A program made the translations under genes and the position numbers. The notes under the pieces were generated by a model that had not been told where the DNA came from, made no database searches, and was given only the letters and a program-made list of their open reading frames with translations. Below, piece by piece: positions 32,536 through 41,294 of a DNA stretch of 64,000 nucleotides; position 1 is the first letter of the stretch; each line of letters starts with the position of its first letter. This stretch comes from Streptomyces sp. SA15 (lineage in GTDB: Bacteria > Actinomycetota > Actinomycetes > Streptomycetales > Streptomycetaceae). Location: NCBI RefSeq assembly GCF_002291145.1, contig NZ_NTGE01000197.1, positions 124,001-188,000 of the forward strand, in the 5' to 3' direction.

Positions 32536-34754
32536 GCGCCGCACAGGACACCCGCGGCAGGCGCCGCGCCGCCCCGCCCAAGCGCCCCGTCCCGAAGGGC
32601 AAGTCGAAGACCGTCCGCACGCCCACCGTCCTCCAGATGGAGGCGGTCGAGTGCGGCGCCGCCTCCCTGGCGATGGTGCTCGGCCACTACGGCAAGCACG
32701 TCCCGCTGGAGGAACTGCGCATCGCCTGCGGTGTGTCCCGGGACGGTTCGCGGGCCAGCAACCTGCTGAAGGCGGCCCGCAGTTACGGCCTGACGGCCAA
32801 GGGCATGCAGATGGACACGGCCGCCCTCGCCGGCGTGAAGACACCCGCCGTCCTGTTCTGGGAGTTCAACCACTACGTCGTCTACGACGGCATGGGCCGC
32901 CGCTTCGGCCGCCGCGGGGTGTACATCAACGACCCCGGCAAGGGCCGCCGTTTTGTACCCATGGAGGACTTCGACGGCAGCTTCACCGGTGTCGTGCTGG
33001 TGATGGAGCCCGGCGAGGGCTTCACCAAGGGCGGGCGCAAGCCGGGCGTGCTGGGCGCGATGCCGGCCCGGCTGCGCGGCACCGCGGGCACGATGCCGGC
33101 GGCGGTGCTGGCGAGCCTGCTGCTCGTCGTGGTCGGCGCGGCCGTGCCCGCGCTCAGCCGCACCTACATCGATGAGTTCCTCATCGGGAACCAGACCTCC
33201 CTGCTCTCCGTGCTGTTCGCGTCGATGGGCGCGTGCGTGCTGCTCACGCTGGTGCTGACCTGGCTGCAGCAGGCGAACCTGCTGCGCGGCCGCATCATCT
33301 CCTCCACCCTCTCCAGCGCCCGCTTCCTGCGCCATCTGCTGCGGCTGCCGGTGACGTTCTTCTCCCAGCGCAGCCCGGCCGACCTGGTGCAGCGGCTGCA
33401 GTCCAACGACCAGGTGGCCGAGACGCTGGCCCGCGACCTCGCGGCGGCGGGCGTGGACGCCGTGGTCGTCGTCCTCTACGCGGTCCTGCTCTACACGTAC
33501 GACCCCCAGCTCACGTACGTCGGCATCGGCGTGGCGCTGCTGAACATCGTGGCCATGCGGGTCGTCATCCGGCTGCGCGCCACGCGTACGGCGAAGCTGC
33601 GCGCCGACAGCGCCCGGCTCACCAACACCTCCTACACGGGCCTGCAGCTGATCGAGACGATGAAGGCGACCGGCGGTGAGGACGGCTACTTCCGCAAGTG
33701 GGCCGGGCAGCACGCCACCACGCTGGAGGAGCAGCAGCGGCTCGGGGTGCCGAGCGCCTGGCTGGGTGTGGTCGCGCCGACCCTCGCGACGCTGAACAGC
33801 GCGCTGATCCTGTGGATCGGCGGTATGCGGGCGGTGGAGGGTGGCATCTCGGTCGGTCTGCTGGTCGCCTTCCAGTCGCTGGTCACCCGCTTCACCGCCC
33901 CGATCACCCGCCTCAATGGCGTCGCGAGCCGCATCCAGGACTTCGCGGCCGACGTGGCGCGGCTGAAGGACGTGGAGAACTTCGAGGCGGACCCGCTCTA
34001 CGGCCGCCCCGGCGCCGGCGAGTCGACGCGCCGCCTGCACGGCCATGTCGAGCTGGAGAACATCAGCTTCGGCTACAACCCGCTGGACAAGCCGCTGCTG
34101 ACCGGCTTCGACCTGACCGTCGGACCGGGTCAGCAGGTCGCGCTGGTCGGCGGCTCGGGCAGCGGCAAGTCGACGGTGTCCCGGCTGATCTCGGGCCTGT
34201 ACGCGCCGTGGGAGGGCGTGATCCGTATCGACGGGCAGCGCCTGGACGACATCCCGCGCGGGGCGCTCGCGGCCTCCGTCTCCTTCGTCGACCAGGACGT
34301 GTTCCTCTTCGAGGGCACCGTCCGGGACAACGTGGCGCTGTGGGACCCGTCGATCCCGGAGGACGCGGTGGTGGACGCGCTGCGGGACGCGGCCCTGTAC
34401 GACGTGGTCATGCGGCGGCCCGGCGGCATCCACAGCAAGGTCGAGCAGGACGGCCGCAACTTCTCCGGCGGGCAGCGCCAGCGCCTGGAGATCGCGCGGG
34501 CGCTGGTGCGCAGGCCCAGCATCCTGGTCCTCGACGAGGTGACCAGCGCCCTGGACGCGGAGACCGAGCTGGTGGTGATGGACAACTTGCGCAAGCGCGG
34601 CTGTGCCTGTGTGGTGATCGCGCACCGGCTCAGCACCGTGCGCGACAGCGACGAGATCGTCGTACTCGAGCAGGGAACGATCGTGGAGCGCGGGCGGCAC
34701 GAGGAGCTGGTGGCGCGCGGTGGCGCGTACGCACGGCTGGTCAGGGAGCACTGA
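32532..34754 (+). CDS. C39-peptidase ABC exporter (NHLM-type, peptidase/permease/ATPase)
   Basis: From GTG 32532 (overlapping the previous stop) this gives 740 residues. The N-terminal C39 peptidase has Cys41 ('VECGAASLAMVLGHYG'), His114 ('FNHYVVYDG') and Asp134 ('YINDPGKGRR'), all catalytic residues for cutting after Gly-Gly. A six-helix exporter domain follows (about 175-460), then the ATPase with Walker A 'GGSGSGKST' (539-547), signature 'FSGGQRQRLEIARAL', Walker B 'ILVLDEVTSALD' and the switch His in 'VIAHRLSTVRD'. It should remove the leader of the 31404 peptide and export the core. The genes overlap or abut, giving one operon. Confidence 0.96.
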   Translation: MSAAQDTRGRRRAAPPKRPVPKGKSKTVRTPTVLQMEAVECGAASLAMVLGHYGKHVPLEELRIACGVSRDGSRASNLLKAARSYGLTAKGMQMDTAALAGVKTPAVLFWEFNHYVVYDGMGRRFGRRGVYINDPGKGRRFVPMEDFDGSFTGVVLVMEPGEGFTKGGRKPGVLGAMPARLRGTAGTMPAAVLASLLLVVVGAAVPALSRTYIDEFLIGNQTSLLSVLFASMGACVLLTLVLTWLQQANLLRGRIISSTLSSARFLRHLLRLPVTFFSQRSPADLVQRLQSNDQVAETLARDLAAAGVDAVVVVLYAVLLYTYDPQLTYVGIGVALLNIVAMRVVIRLRATRTAKLRADSARLTNTSYTGLQLIETMKATGGEDGYFRKWAGQHATTLEEQQRLGVPSAWLGVVAPTLATLNSALILWIGGMRAVEGGISVGLLVAFQSLVTRFTAPITRLNGVASRIQDFAADVARLKDVENFEADPLYGRPGAGESTRRLHGHVELENISFGYNPLDKPLLTGFDLTVGPGQQVALVGGSGSGKSTVSRLISGLYAPWEGVIRIDGQRLDDIPRGALAASVSFVDQDVFLFEGTVRDNVALWDPSIPEDAVVDALRDAALYDVVMRRPGGIHSKVEQDGRNFSGGQRQRLEIARALVRRPSILVLDEVTSALDAETELVVMDNLRKRGCACVVIAHRLSTVRDSDEIVVLEQGTIVERGRHEELVARGGAYARLVREH

Positions 34755-34755
34755 G

Positions 34756-37572
34756 ATGACGACCGCGCACGAGGGGGACCTCGTCCTGGGCGCGCTCGGG
34801 TCGTTGGGCACGCCCATCGACTGCGCCGGCTTCAGCCGTATCGACCTCGAAGGACCACAGGTGCTGTGGCTGGTCGCGGCCGGAGCCGTCGACCTGTTCG
34901 CCGTGGACGCCGGGCAGCAGGGCCACTGGCACCACCTGGGCCGCCTGGAGGCGGGCTCCCTGTTGCTGGGCCCGGTGGCGGGACCCCAGCACACCCTGGT
35001 GGCACGCCCGTTGCGGGACTGCGTGGTGCGCCGCATCGGGCTGCGCGAGCTGTACCAGCCCGCGAGCACCCAGACCTGGTCGTACGACGAGTACGGCAAC
35101 CCCCAGTACGTACCGCCGACGACGAGCCCTCTGGAGTACGCGCTCGCCCTGGGCGTCGGCCGCAGCCTGTCGATCCTCTTCCAGGCGCCGATGGCCACCG
35201 AGCGGGCCGCCGCGCTCACCGACGACGACGTCTTCTGGATGCAGGTGCCGCCGGGCAGCGTGCAGTACGGCTCGCTGTACGGCGCGGAGGCGGCCGCCGA
35301 TCTGCTGATGGACCCGGCGGTCTGGCAGAGCATGGTCGATCAGCAGTACCGGCTGCTGACCACGCTGGACCGCTGGATCGAGGATCTGGAGCGCACCCAC
35401 GAGAACCGCACGGCGGAGGGCATCCGGGCCGGCGAGGCGGTGCGCGCCCAGGCCGACCGGACGCTGCTGGCGTCGATCGGCAAGCGGTCCTCGCAGCGCA
35501 CCACGGCCGCCGACGCGGACGCCAGTTACGCGGCGTGCAAGCTGGTCGCGCAGGCGGCCGGGATCACGCTCGCCGAACCCGCGCAGTCCGGCACGGAGAG
35601 CGACCGCCTCGATCCGGTCGAGCAGGTCGCCCTAGCCTCGCGGGTGCGCACCCGGGCCATTCGCCTGGAAGGCCGCTGGTGGCACGACAACGTCGGACCG
35701 CTGGTGGGCCACCGTGCCCTGTCCGGCGCACCGGTCGCGCTGCTGTGGCGGCGGGGCGGATACGTGGCCGTGCATCCGTCGACCGGTCGCGAGACACCGA
35801 TCGAGAAGGCCAACGCGGAGGAGTTCGAGTCGCGCGCGGTGATGTTCTACCGTCCGCTGCCCGACCGGGGGCTGAGCCCGCTGCGGCTGCTGCGGTTCAG
35901 CATGCGCGGAACGCGCGGAGACCTGACGAACCTCCTGGTCAGCGGCCTGGTGACGGTGGCGATCGGGGCGCTGGTGCCGGTCGCGACCGGCAAGGTTCTC
36001 GGTGAGTTCGTGCCGAAGGCGCAGAGCGATCTGATCGTGCAGGTCTGTCTGGCCGTGATGATCAGCAGCGTGGTGGCGGCGGCCTTCATGCTGCTGCAGA
36101 ACCTCACCATCCTCCGGCTGGAGGGCCGTATCGAGGCGACGCTTCAACCGGCCGTCTGGGACCGGCTGTTGCGTCTGCCGACGAAGTTCTTCACCGAGCG
36201 CTCGACCGGCGAGCTGGCGAGCGCGGCGATGGGCATCAGCTCGATCCGTCGGCTGATGGCGGGCGTCGGCCCGGTGGTCGCCCAGTCGGTGACCGTGGGC
36301 GCGATGAATCTGGGACTGCTGTTCTGGTACAGCGTCCCGATGGCGCTGGCGGCGATCGGCATGCTGGTCGTCATCGCCGGGGTGTTCCTGGGGCTCGGGC
36401 TGTGGCAGGTGCGCTGGCAGCGGCGGCTGGTGGTGCTCGGCAACAAGCTGAACAACCAGGCGTTCCAGACGCTGCGGGGCCTGCCGAAACTCAGGGTGGC
36501 CGCGGCCGAGAACTACGCCTACGCGGCATGGGCCTCCCAGTTCGCGCGCAGCCGCGAGTTGCAGCAGAGGGTCGGGCGCATCAAGAACCTCACCACGGTG
36601 ATGGGCGCGGTGTATCTGCCGGTGTGCACGCTGCTGATGTTCATGCTGCTGGCGGGTCCGGCGCGCGGGACGATGTCGGCGGCCGCGTTCCTCACGTTCA
36701 ACACCTCGGTGACGATGCTGCTGACGGCCGTCACCCAGCTGACCGGCTCCTTCGTCTCGGCGGTGGCCGCGCTGCCGCTGTTCGAGGAGATCAAGCCGGT
36801 GCTGGAGGCCACGCCCGAGGTACGCACGGCGAGCACCCGGCCGGGCCCGCTGTCCGGAGGGCTCGAGGCCCGCAGGCTCTCCTTCCGCTACTCCGACGAC
36901 GGTCCGCTGGTGCTGGACGACGTGTCGTTCGAGGTACGGCCGGGAGAGTTCGTGGCGATCGTCGGCCCCAGCGGCTGCGGCAAGTCGACGCTGCTTAGGC
37001 TGCTGATCGGCTTCGACAAACCGGTCTCGGGCAGTGTGCTGTACGACGGTCAGGACCTGGCCGCCCTCGACCAGTCGGCCGTACGGCGGCAGTGCGGTGT
37101 GGTCCTCCAGCACGCCCAGCCGTTCACCGGCTCCATCCTGGACGTCATCTGCGGCACCGAGCCGTACACGCCGGAGGAGGCGATGGCGGCGGCCGAGATG
37201 GCGGGACTCGCCGAGGACATCAAGCGGATGCCGATGGGCCTGCACACGATCGTCTCGGGCAGTGGCGCCATTTCCGGCGGCCAGCGGCAACGCCTCATGA
37301 TCGCCCAGGCGTTGATCCGCCGCCCGCGCATCCTCTTCTTCGACGAGGCGACCAGCGCCCTCGACAACGAGACGCAGCGCACGGTCATCGAGAGCACCAA
37401 GACACTCAACGCCACCCGGATCGTCATCGCGCACCGCCTGTCGACGGTGCTGGACGCCGACCGGGTGATCGTGATGGAGGACGGCAAGGTCGCCCAGCAG
37501 GGCGCACCGGCGCAGCTGCTCGCGGACACCGGGGGGCGGCTGCACGAGCTGGTGCGGCGGCAGATGGCGTGA
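34756..37572 (+). CDS. Second NHLM-type ABC exporter with long N-terminal extension
   Basis: The 938-residue protein starts 1 nt after the C39 exporter stop. The first about 390 residues are soluble and have no peptidase triad; this extension is characteristic of the NHLM-family partner ABC protein. A six-helix membrane domain (about 395-660) and an ATPase follow, with Walker A 'GPSGCGKSTLLRLL' (about 736), signature 'ISGGQRQRLMIAQAL', Walker B 'ILFFDEATSALD' and H-loop 'VIAHRLSTVLD'. Signature and switch residues are intact in both ABC proteins, so they likely form a heterodimer. It is the last gene of the peptide-export operon; no obvious terminator lies between it and the next promoter. 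Confidence 0.95.
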   Translation: MTTAHEGDLVLGALGSLGTPIDCAGFSRIDLEGPQVLWLVAAGAVDLFAVDAGQQGHWHHLGRLEAGSLLLGPVAGPQHTLVARPLRDCVVRRIGLRELYQPASTQTWSYDEYGNPQYVPPTTSPLEYALALGVGRSLSILFQAPMATERAAALTDDDVFWMQVPPGSVQYGSLYGAEAAADLLMDPAVWQSMVDQQYRLLTTLDRWIEDLERTHENRTAEGIRAGEAVRAQADRTLLASIGKRSSQRTTAADADASYAACKLVAQAAGITLAEPAQSGTESDRLDPVEQVALASRVRTRAIRLEGRWWHDNVGPLVGHRALSGAPVALLWRRGGYVAVHPSTGRETPIEKANAEEFESRAVMFYRPLPDRGLSPLRLLRFSMRGTRGDLTNLLVSGLVTVAIGALVPVATGKVLGEFVPKAQSDLIVQVCLAVMISSVVAAAFMLLQNLTILRLEGRIEATLQPAVWDRLLRLPTKFFTERSTGELASAAMGISSIRRLMAGVGPVVAQSVTVGAMNLGLLFWYSVPMALAAIGMLVVIAGVFLGLGLWQVRWQRRLVVLGNKLNNQAFQTLRGLPKLRVAAAENYAYAAWASQFARSRELQQRVGRIKNLTTVMGAVYLPVCTLLMFMLLAGPARGTMSAAAFLTFNTSVTMLLTAVTQLTGSFVSAVAALPLFEEIKPVLEATPEVRTASTRPGPLSGGLEARRLSFRYSDDGPLVLDDVSFEVRPGEFVAIVGPSGCGKSTLLRLLIGFDKPVSGSVLYDGQDLAALDQSAVRRQCGVVLQHAQPFTGSILDVICGTEPYTPEEAMAAAEMAGLAEDIKRMPMGLHTIVSGSGAISGGQRQRLMIAQALIRRPRILFFDEATSALDNETQRTVIESTKTLNATRIVIAHRLSTVLDADRVIVMEDGKVAQQGAPAQLLADTGGRLHELVRRQMA

Positions 37573-37581
37573 GGCGTCCCT

Positions 37582-37642
37582 AGCGAAACTTTGCCGTTTC
37601 GCTGAAAGTGGTCTAGCCTCGACGCGTACGAAACAGTTTCGT
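37582..37642 (+). promoter_or_regulatory. Promoter flanked by two operator-like palindromes
   Basis: AGCGAAAC-TTTGCC-GTTTCGCT (37582-37603) and ACGAAAC-A-GTTTCGT (37628-37642) share the half-site GAAAC. A promoter TTGCCG (37591-37596)-17 nt-TAGCCT (37614-37619) lies within, so one palindrome covers the -35 and the other sits just downstream of the start point. This is the typical design for TetR-family control of drug pumps. No TetR gene is adjacent. Confidence 0.8.
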
Positions 37643-37684
37643 TTACGTACTCATAACGTTCGGACGACTTCCCTGGAGTTCCCG

Positions 37685-39187
37685 ATGTCCCAGAAGACTC
37701 TGCCCGAGAGCGGCCGGGAGGACGCCCTCGGCTCGTCGGCCGCCGCCTCGTCCAAGAAGTGGTGGATTCTCGCCGTCATCGCCCTGGCCCAGCTGATGGT
37801 GGTCCTGGACGCCACCATCGTGAACATCGCCCTGCCGTCGGCGCAGGCCGATCTCGGGTTCTCCGACGGCAACCGGCAGTGGATCGTCACCGCGTACGCG
37901 CTGGCGTTCGCCTCCCTGCTGCTGCTCGGCGGACGCATAGCCGACCTGTTCGGCCGCAAGCCGGCCTTCCTCATCGGCATCGTCGGCTTCGCGGCCGTCT
38001 CCGCGCTCGGCGGCGCCGCGACCAACTTCGAGATGCTGGTCACGGCCCGCGCCTTGCAGGGTGCCTTCGGCGCGCTCCTCGCACCCGCCGCACTCTCACT
38101 GCTGAACACGACGTTCACCGACGCCCGCGAGCGCGCCAAGGCGTTCAGCGTGTACGGCGCCATCGCCGGCGCGGGCGGCGCGGTCGGCCTGCTGCTCGGC
38201 GGCATCCTGACCGACGCCCTCGACTGGCGCTGGACGCTGTACGTCAACGTCGTCATCGCCGTGGTCGCCTTCGCGGGCGGCTGGCTACTGCTGTCCAACC
38301 ACCGCGACGCCACGAACTCCAAGCTGGACGTGCCGGGCACCGTCCTGGTCGCCGCCGGTCTGTTCTCCGTGGTCTACGGCTTCTCCAACGCGGAGACGCA
38401 CGACTGGAGCTCCGCGTCCGCCTGGGGCTTCCTGTTCGCGGGCGGTGTGCTGCTGGCCGCCTTCGCCTGGTGGCAGACCCGCGCCGCGCACCCGCTGCTG
38501 CCGCTGCGCATCTTGCTCGACCGCAACCGCGCGGCCTCGTTCCTGGCCGTGCTGATCTCCGGCGCGGGCATGTTCGGTGTGTTCCTCTTCCTCACCTACT
38601 ACCTGCAGTTGAACCTGGGCTTCAGCCCGACCAAGACCGGCGTGGCGTTCCTGCCGATGGTGGCGGCGCTGATGGTGGCCGCGCAGATCGGCACCACGGC
38701 CCTGGTGCCGCGGATGGGACCGAAGGCGGTCATCCCGCTGGGCTTCGCGATCGCCGCGGGGGGCATGGCCTGGCTGACCGGCATCGGGACGGGTTCGCAC
38801 TACGCGAGCGCGGTGCTGCCGCAGCTGATCGTGATCGGTGTGGGCCTCGGTCTGGTGATGCCACCGGCCATGCAGCTGGCCACCGGCGGAGTTGCCGCCG
38901 AGGACGCGGGCGTCGCCTCCGCCACGGTCAACGCCATGCAGCAGGTGGGCGGTTCGATCGGTACGGCGCTGCTGAACACGCTGGCCGCGAGCGCCGCGAC
39001 CGACTACCTGGCCGGGAAGGACCCGACGAACAAGCTGACCCAGGCCCAGGCGACGATCGAGAGCTACACCACCGCCTTCTGGTGGTCGGCGGGCTTCTTC
39101 GCCGCCGGCACGCTGATCGCGTTCCTGCTGTACCGGCGCGGGGTGCCCGAGCAGGACGCGGACGCGGCACCGGTCGTCCACATGTGA
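37685..39187 (+). CDS. DHA2-family (EmrB/QacA-type) MFS transporter
   Basis: The 500-residue protein has 14 predicted helices. It shows the DHA2 motif C region 'GAIAGAGGAVGLLLGGILTD', motif A-like 'LGGRIADLFGRKPAF' and the D1 motif 'LDATIVNIALPSAQADL' in helix 1. It should be a proton-driven drug or metabolite exporter in the membrane. It has its own promoter with two palindromic operators, so it is induced separately from the peptide-export operon just upstream. A terminator follows it. Confidence 0.95.
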   Translation: MSQKTLPESGREDALGSSAAASSKKWWILAVIALAQLMVVLDATIVNIALPSAQADLGFSDGNRQWIVTAYALAFASLLLLGGRIADLFGRKPAFLIGIVGFAAVSALGGAATNFEMLVTARALQGAFGALLAPAALSLLNTTFTDARERAKAFSVYGAIAGAGGAVGLLLGGILTDALDWRWTLYVNVVIAVVAFAGGWLLLSNHRDATNSKLDVPGTVLVAAGLFSVVYGFSNAETHDWSSASAWGFLFAGGVLLAAFAWWQTRAAHPLLPLRILLDRNRAASFLAVLISGAGMFGVFLFLTYYLQLNLGFSPTKTGVAFLPMVAALMVAAQIGTTALVPRMGPKAVIPLGFAIAAGGMAWLTGIGTGSHYASAVLPQLIVIGVGLGLVMPPAMQLATGGVAAEDAGVASATVNAMQQVGGSIGTALLNTLAASAATDYLAGKDPTNKLTQAQATIESYTTAFWWSAGFFAAGTLIAFLLYRRGVPEQDADAAPVVHM

Positions 39188-39215
39188 GCGGCCTCGCCTG
39201 AGCCGCGCTTGGTCC

Positions 39216-39251
39216 GAGGGGCCGCCGTCTGCAGGGAGACGGCAGCCCCTC
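39216..39251 (+). terminator. Terminator of the MFS gene
   Basis: A 15-bp stem (39216-39230 with 39237-39251, one G-U-type mismatch) with a 6-nt loop lies 28 nt after the MFS stop codon, followed by a pyrimidine-rich stretch. Confidence 0.85.
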
Positions 39252-39345
39252 TTCGCTTGTCCCCTTCTTCGCTTGCCCTCTCTTCGCTTGTCCCCTCTTC
39301 GCTTGGCGTCTTTTCGGCTTGACGCCTCTTCGCTCGAATGTCGGA
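39250..39345. repeat. Six-copy 15-16-bp tandem repeat
   Basis: The core CTTCGCTTG is repeated at about 15-16-bp spacing between the MFS terminator and the Ppx gene (near 39251, 39267, 39282, 39297, 39313 and 39328), with pyrimidine-rich linkers (TCCCCTT, CCCTCT). The last two units are degenerate. It is non-coding by all signs; the frame it opens on the minus strand is a shadow. Confidence 0.85.
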
Positions 39346-39393
39346 CAGCCCCGCTGACGTTGGACGGTGCCGCGAGTGGGTACCCACCGGTCC

Positions 39394-40470
39394 ATGCGAA
39401 TCAGCGTGGTGGATGTCGGATCGAACACGGTCAGGCTGGTTGTGGCGGACGCGGAGGGTGGGGTGCCGCTGCCGGTCCACACCGCCAAATGGCGCCTGAG
39501 GCTGTCCGATCACGTGCGGCCCGGAGGCCCGGTTCCGGAGGACGCCGTGGAGCGGCTCGTCGACGCGGTCGACGAAGCGAGCAGAACCGCGACCCGATGG
39601 GGCGCGGCCGGCCCGCTGGCCTTCGCGACCGCCGTGGTGCGCGGCGCCCCGAACCGCCAGGAGGTGCTGCGTACCGTCCGGACGCGGACCGGGGTCGCTC
39701 TGTGCACCCTGCCGGGCGAGGTGGAGGCCGAACTGACGTTCCTCGGGGCCCGGCGCTGGATGGGCTGGCGGTCGGGGCCGCTCGCCCTGCTGGACATCGG
39801 CGGCGGCTCGCTCGAGGTGGCCTTCGGCCGTGGCCGGCTGCCGGACTTCGTGGCCTCGCTGCCGCTGGGTGCGGGACGGCTGACCCATGAGTTCTTCGAC
39901 GACCAGGACCCGCCGCCGCCGGAGCTGGTGCGGGCGCTGCGCCGCAAGGTCCGCCACCAGCTGAGGGACGTCGCCGCCCGGATCCGCTGGGAGGGACCAC
40001 GCACGGCGGTGGCCACCTCCCGCACCTTCCAGCAACTGGGCCGCCTGTGCGGAGCCCCGCCCGGCCGCCACGGCCCGTTCGTGGAACGGCTGTTGCACCG
40101 CCCCGACCTGCGGGAGGCTGTCGACCACCTGGCCGCCCTCCCCGCCGTCGAGCGCGCCGCGCTCCCCGGCATCTCCGCGCCGCGCGCGGCACAGAGCCTG
40201 GCCGGCGCGGTGGTCGGGCACACCGCGATGAAGCTGACCGGGATCAAGACGCTCACGGTCTGCCCGTGGGCGATCCGCGAGGGGGTCCTGTTGCGCCATA
40301 TAGAGGACGGGGCGGCCTGGTGGGCGGAGATCGCCCGCCGCAACGAGGAGGCCGCGCCGTCGGATCCGGTGCCGCTGCGCATCGCGACCCCTTCGAGCCG
40401 GACCGAGGAAGGAGACAGCTGTGTCCCACGACCGGAACCGGAACGACAAGCAGCCCGAGACGGCGCTTGA
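39394..40470 (+). CDS. Ppx/GppA-type phosphatase-like protein
   Basis: The 358-residue protein has the ASKHA-fold signature: 'SVVDVGSNTVRLVVADAEGG' (phosphate 1), 'ALLDIGGGSLEVAFGRG' (phosphate 2) and 'FATAVVRGAPNRQEVL'. It is an exopolyphosphatase or guanosine-pentaphosphatase-like hydrolase. It lacks the C-terminal HD domain of E. coli Ppx, which is normal for the short actinobacterial form. The start is ATG 39394; GTG and ATG starts up to 39367 are possible. A small acidic ORF overlaps its 3' end. Confidence 0.88.
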   Translation: MRISVVDVGSNTVRLVVADAEGGVPLPVHTAKWRLRLSDHVRPGGPVPEDAVERLVDAVDEASRTATRWGAAGPLAFATAVVRGAPNRQEVLRTVRTRTGVALCTLPGEVEAELTFLGARRWMGWRSGPLALLDIGGGSLEVAFGRGRLPDFVASLPLGAGRLTHEFFDDQDPPPPELVRALRRKVRHQLRDVAARIRWEGPRTAVATSRTFQQLGRLCGAPPGRHGPFVERLLHRPDLREAVDHLAALPAVERAALPGISAPRAAQSLAGAVVGHTAMKLTGIKTLTVCPWAIREGVLLRHIEDGAAWWAEIARRNEEAAPSDPVPLRIATPSSRTEEGDSCVPRPEPERQAARDGA

Positions 40471-40603
40471 GGAAGTCCTGCGCGAGATCGAGGACGCCGA
40501 GCGGCGCACCGGGGACTCCGCCGAGCAGCGACGCCACGGGGGTGAGGCCGGGGAGGCCATCACCCCCGACCCCGATGCCCAGGAGGAGTCCCACGGGGAC
40601 TGA
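40421..40603 (+). CDS. Small acidic hydrophilic protein
   Basis: This 60-codon frame overlaps the 3' end of the Ppx-like gene by 50 nt. GTG 40421 has a good ribosome site (AGGAAGGAGA, 6-7 nt spacing). The peptide is rich in Glu, Asp, Arg and His ('ALEEVLREIEDAERRTG' looks helical) and has no membrane segment. The strong ribosome site and compatible codon use make it plausible. The function is unknown. Confidence 0.6.
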   Translation: MSHDRNRNDKQPETALEEVLREIEDAERRTGDSAEQRRHGGEAGEAITPDPDAQEESHGD

Positions 40604-40611
40604 CGCGGGCT

Positions 40612-41220
40612 CTACGAGGACGGCGCCCCCACGGGCCGCGCCTGGAGGGCCCGCGCCACGCCGTACAGGTTGGCGGCCATGGCCCGCCCCGTCCGGTGCG
40701 ACCACTCACGACCGCGCTCGTCGTCGAGGTAGTCGGGGCCGGGGCCGGGCCCGAGGTGCCAGTAGGTCCACGCCTGGCCGGGAACGGTGTAGCCGAGGTC
40801 GGTGAGCGCGCCGGAGATCTCGCTGATCACATGGTGCGCGCCGTCCTCGTTGCCGGTGACGACCACGCCGGCGACCCGGTTGTAGGCGACCGGCCTGCCC
40901 TCGTCGTCGGCTTCGGACATCAGCGCGTCCATCCGCTCCAGGACACGCTGTGTCACGGAGGACGGCCGGCCGAGCCAGGTCGGCGAGGCGACGACGAGGA
41001 TCTCGCAGCCCAGCAGCTTCCGGTGCATGTCAGGCCAGTCGTCGCCCTCGTGCACGGGCTCGCTGACCACGCCCGGCGCGATGTCCAGATCGACCGCCCG
41101 GACGACCTCCACGGCGACGCCGTCCTTCTCCAGCTGCTCCACGACGACCCGGGCGAGCGCCTGGGTGTTGGACGGCTCCGGCGACTTCTTGAGCGTGCAG
41201 TTGATCACAAGTGCCTTCAT
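40612..41220 (-). CDS. Flavodoxin-fold NAD(P)H-dependent reductase
   Basis: The 202-residue protein starts 'MKALVINCTLKKSPEPSNTQ' (FMN phosphate loop) and has 'EILVVASPTWLGRPSSVTQR' and 'GVVVTGNEDGAHHVI', typical of NADPH-dependent FMN reductases of the WrbA/IsiB-like flavodoxin superfamily. It starts at ATG 41220, 74 nt from the divergent haem-oxygenase-like gene. I infer that it could pass electrons to that iron protein or the CDGSH protein, but this rests on position only. Confidence 0.88.
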   Translation of the reverse strand: MKALVINCTLKKSPEPSNTQALARVVVEQLEKDGVAVEVVRAVDLDIAPGVVSEPVHEGDDWPDMHRKLLGCEILVVASPTWLGRPSSVTQRVLERMDALMSEADDEGRPVAYNRVAGVVVTGNEDGAHHVISEISGALTDLGYTVPGQAWTYWHLGPGPGPDYLDDERGREWSHRTGRAMAANLYGVARALQARPVGAPSS

Positions 41221-41294
41221 GTCGGCCCGGAGTACCCCGCCCGGCCGACTCCACGCGGGTGGGTGTCCCGGCACCGGCGGGGTACCCGGGGCGC

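Noticed and set aside
39188..39393. CRISPR-like array suspected at the repeats after the MFS gene
   Set aside because: Units are 15-16 bp with no unique spacers and no cas genes are near; it is a simple tandem repeat.
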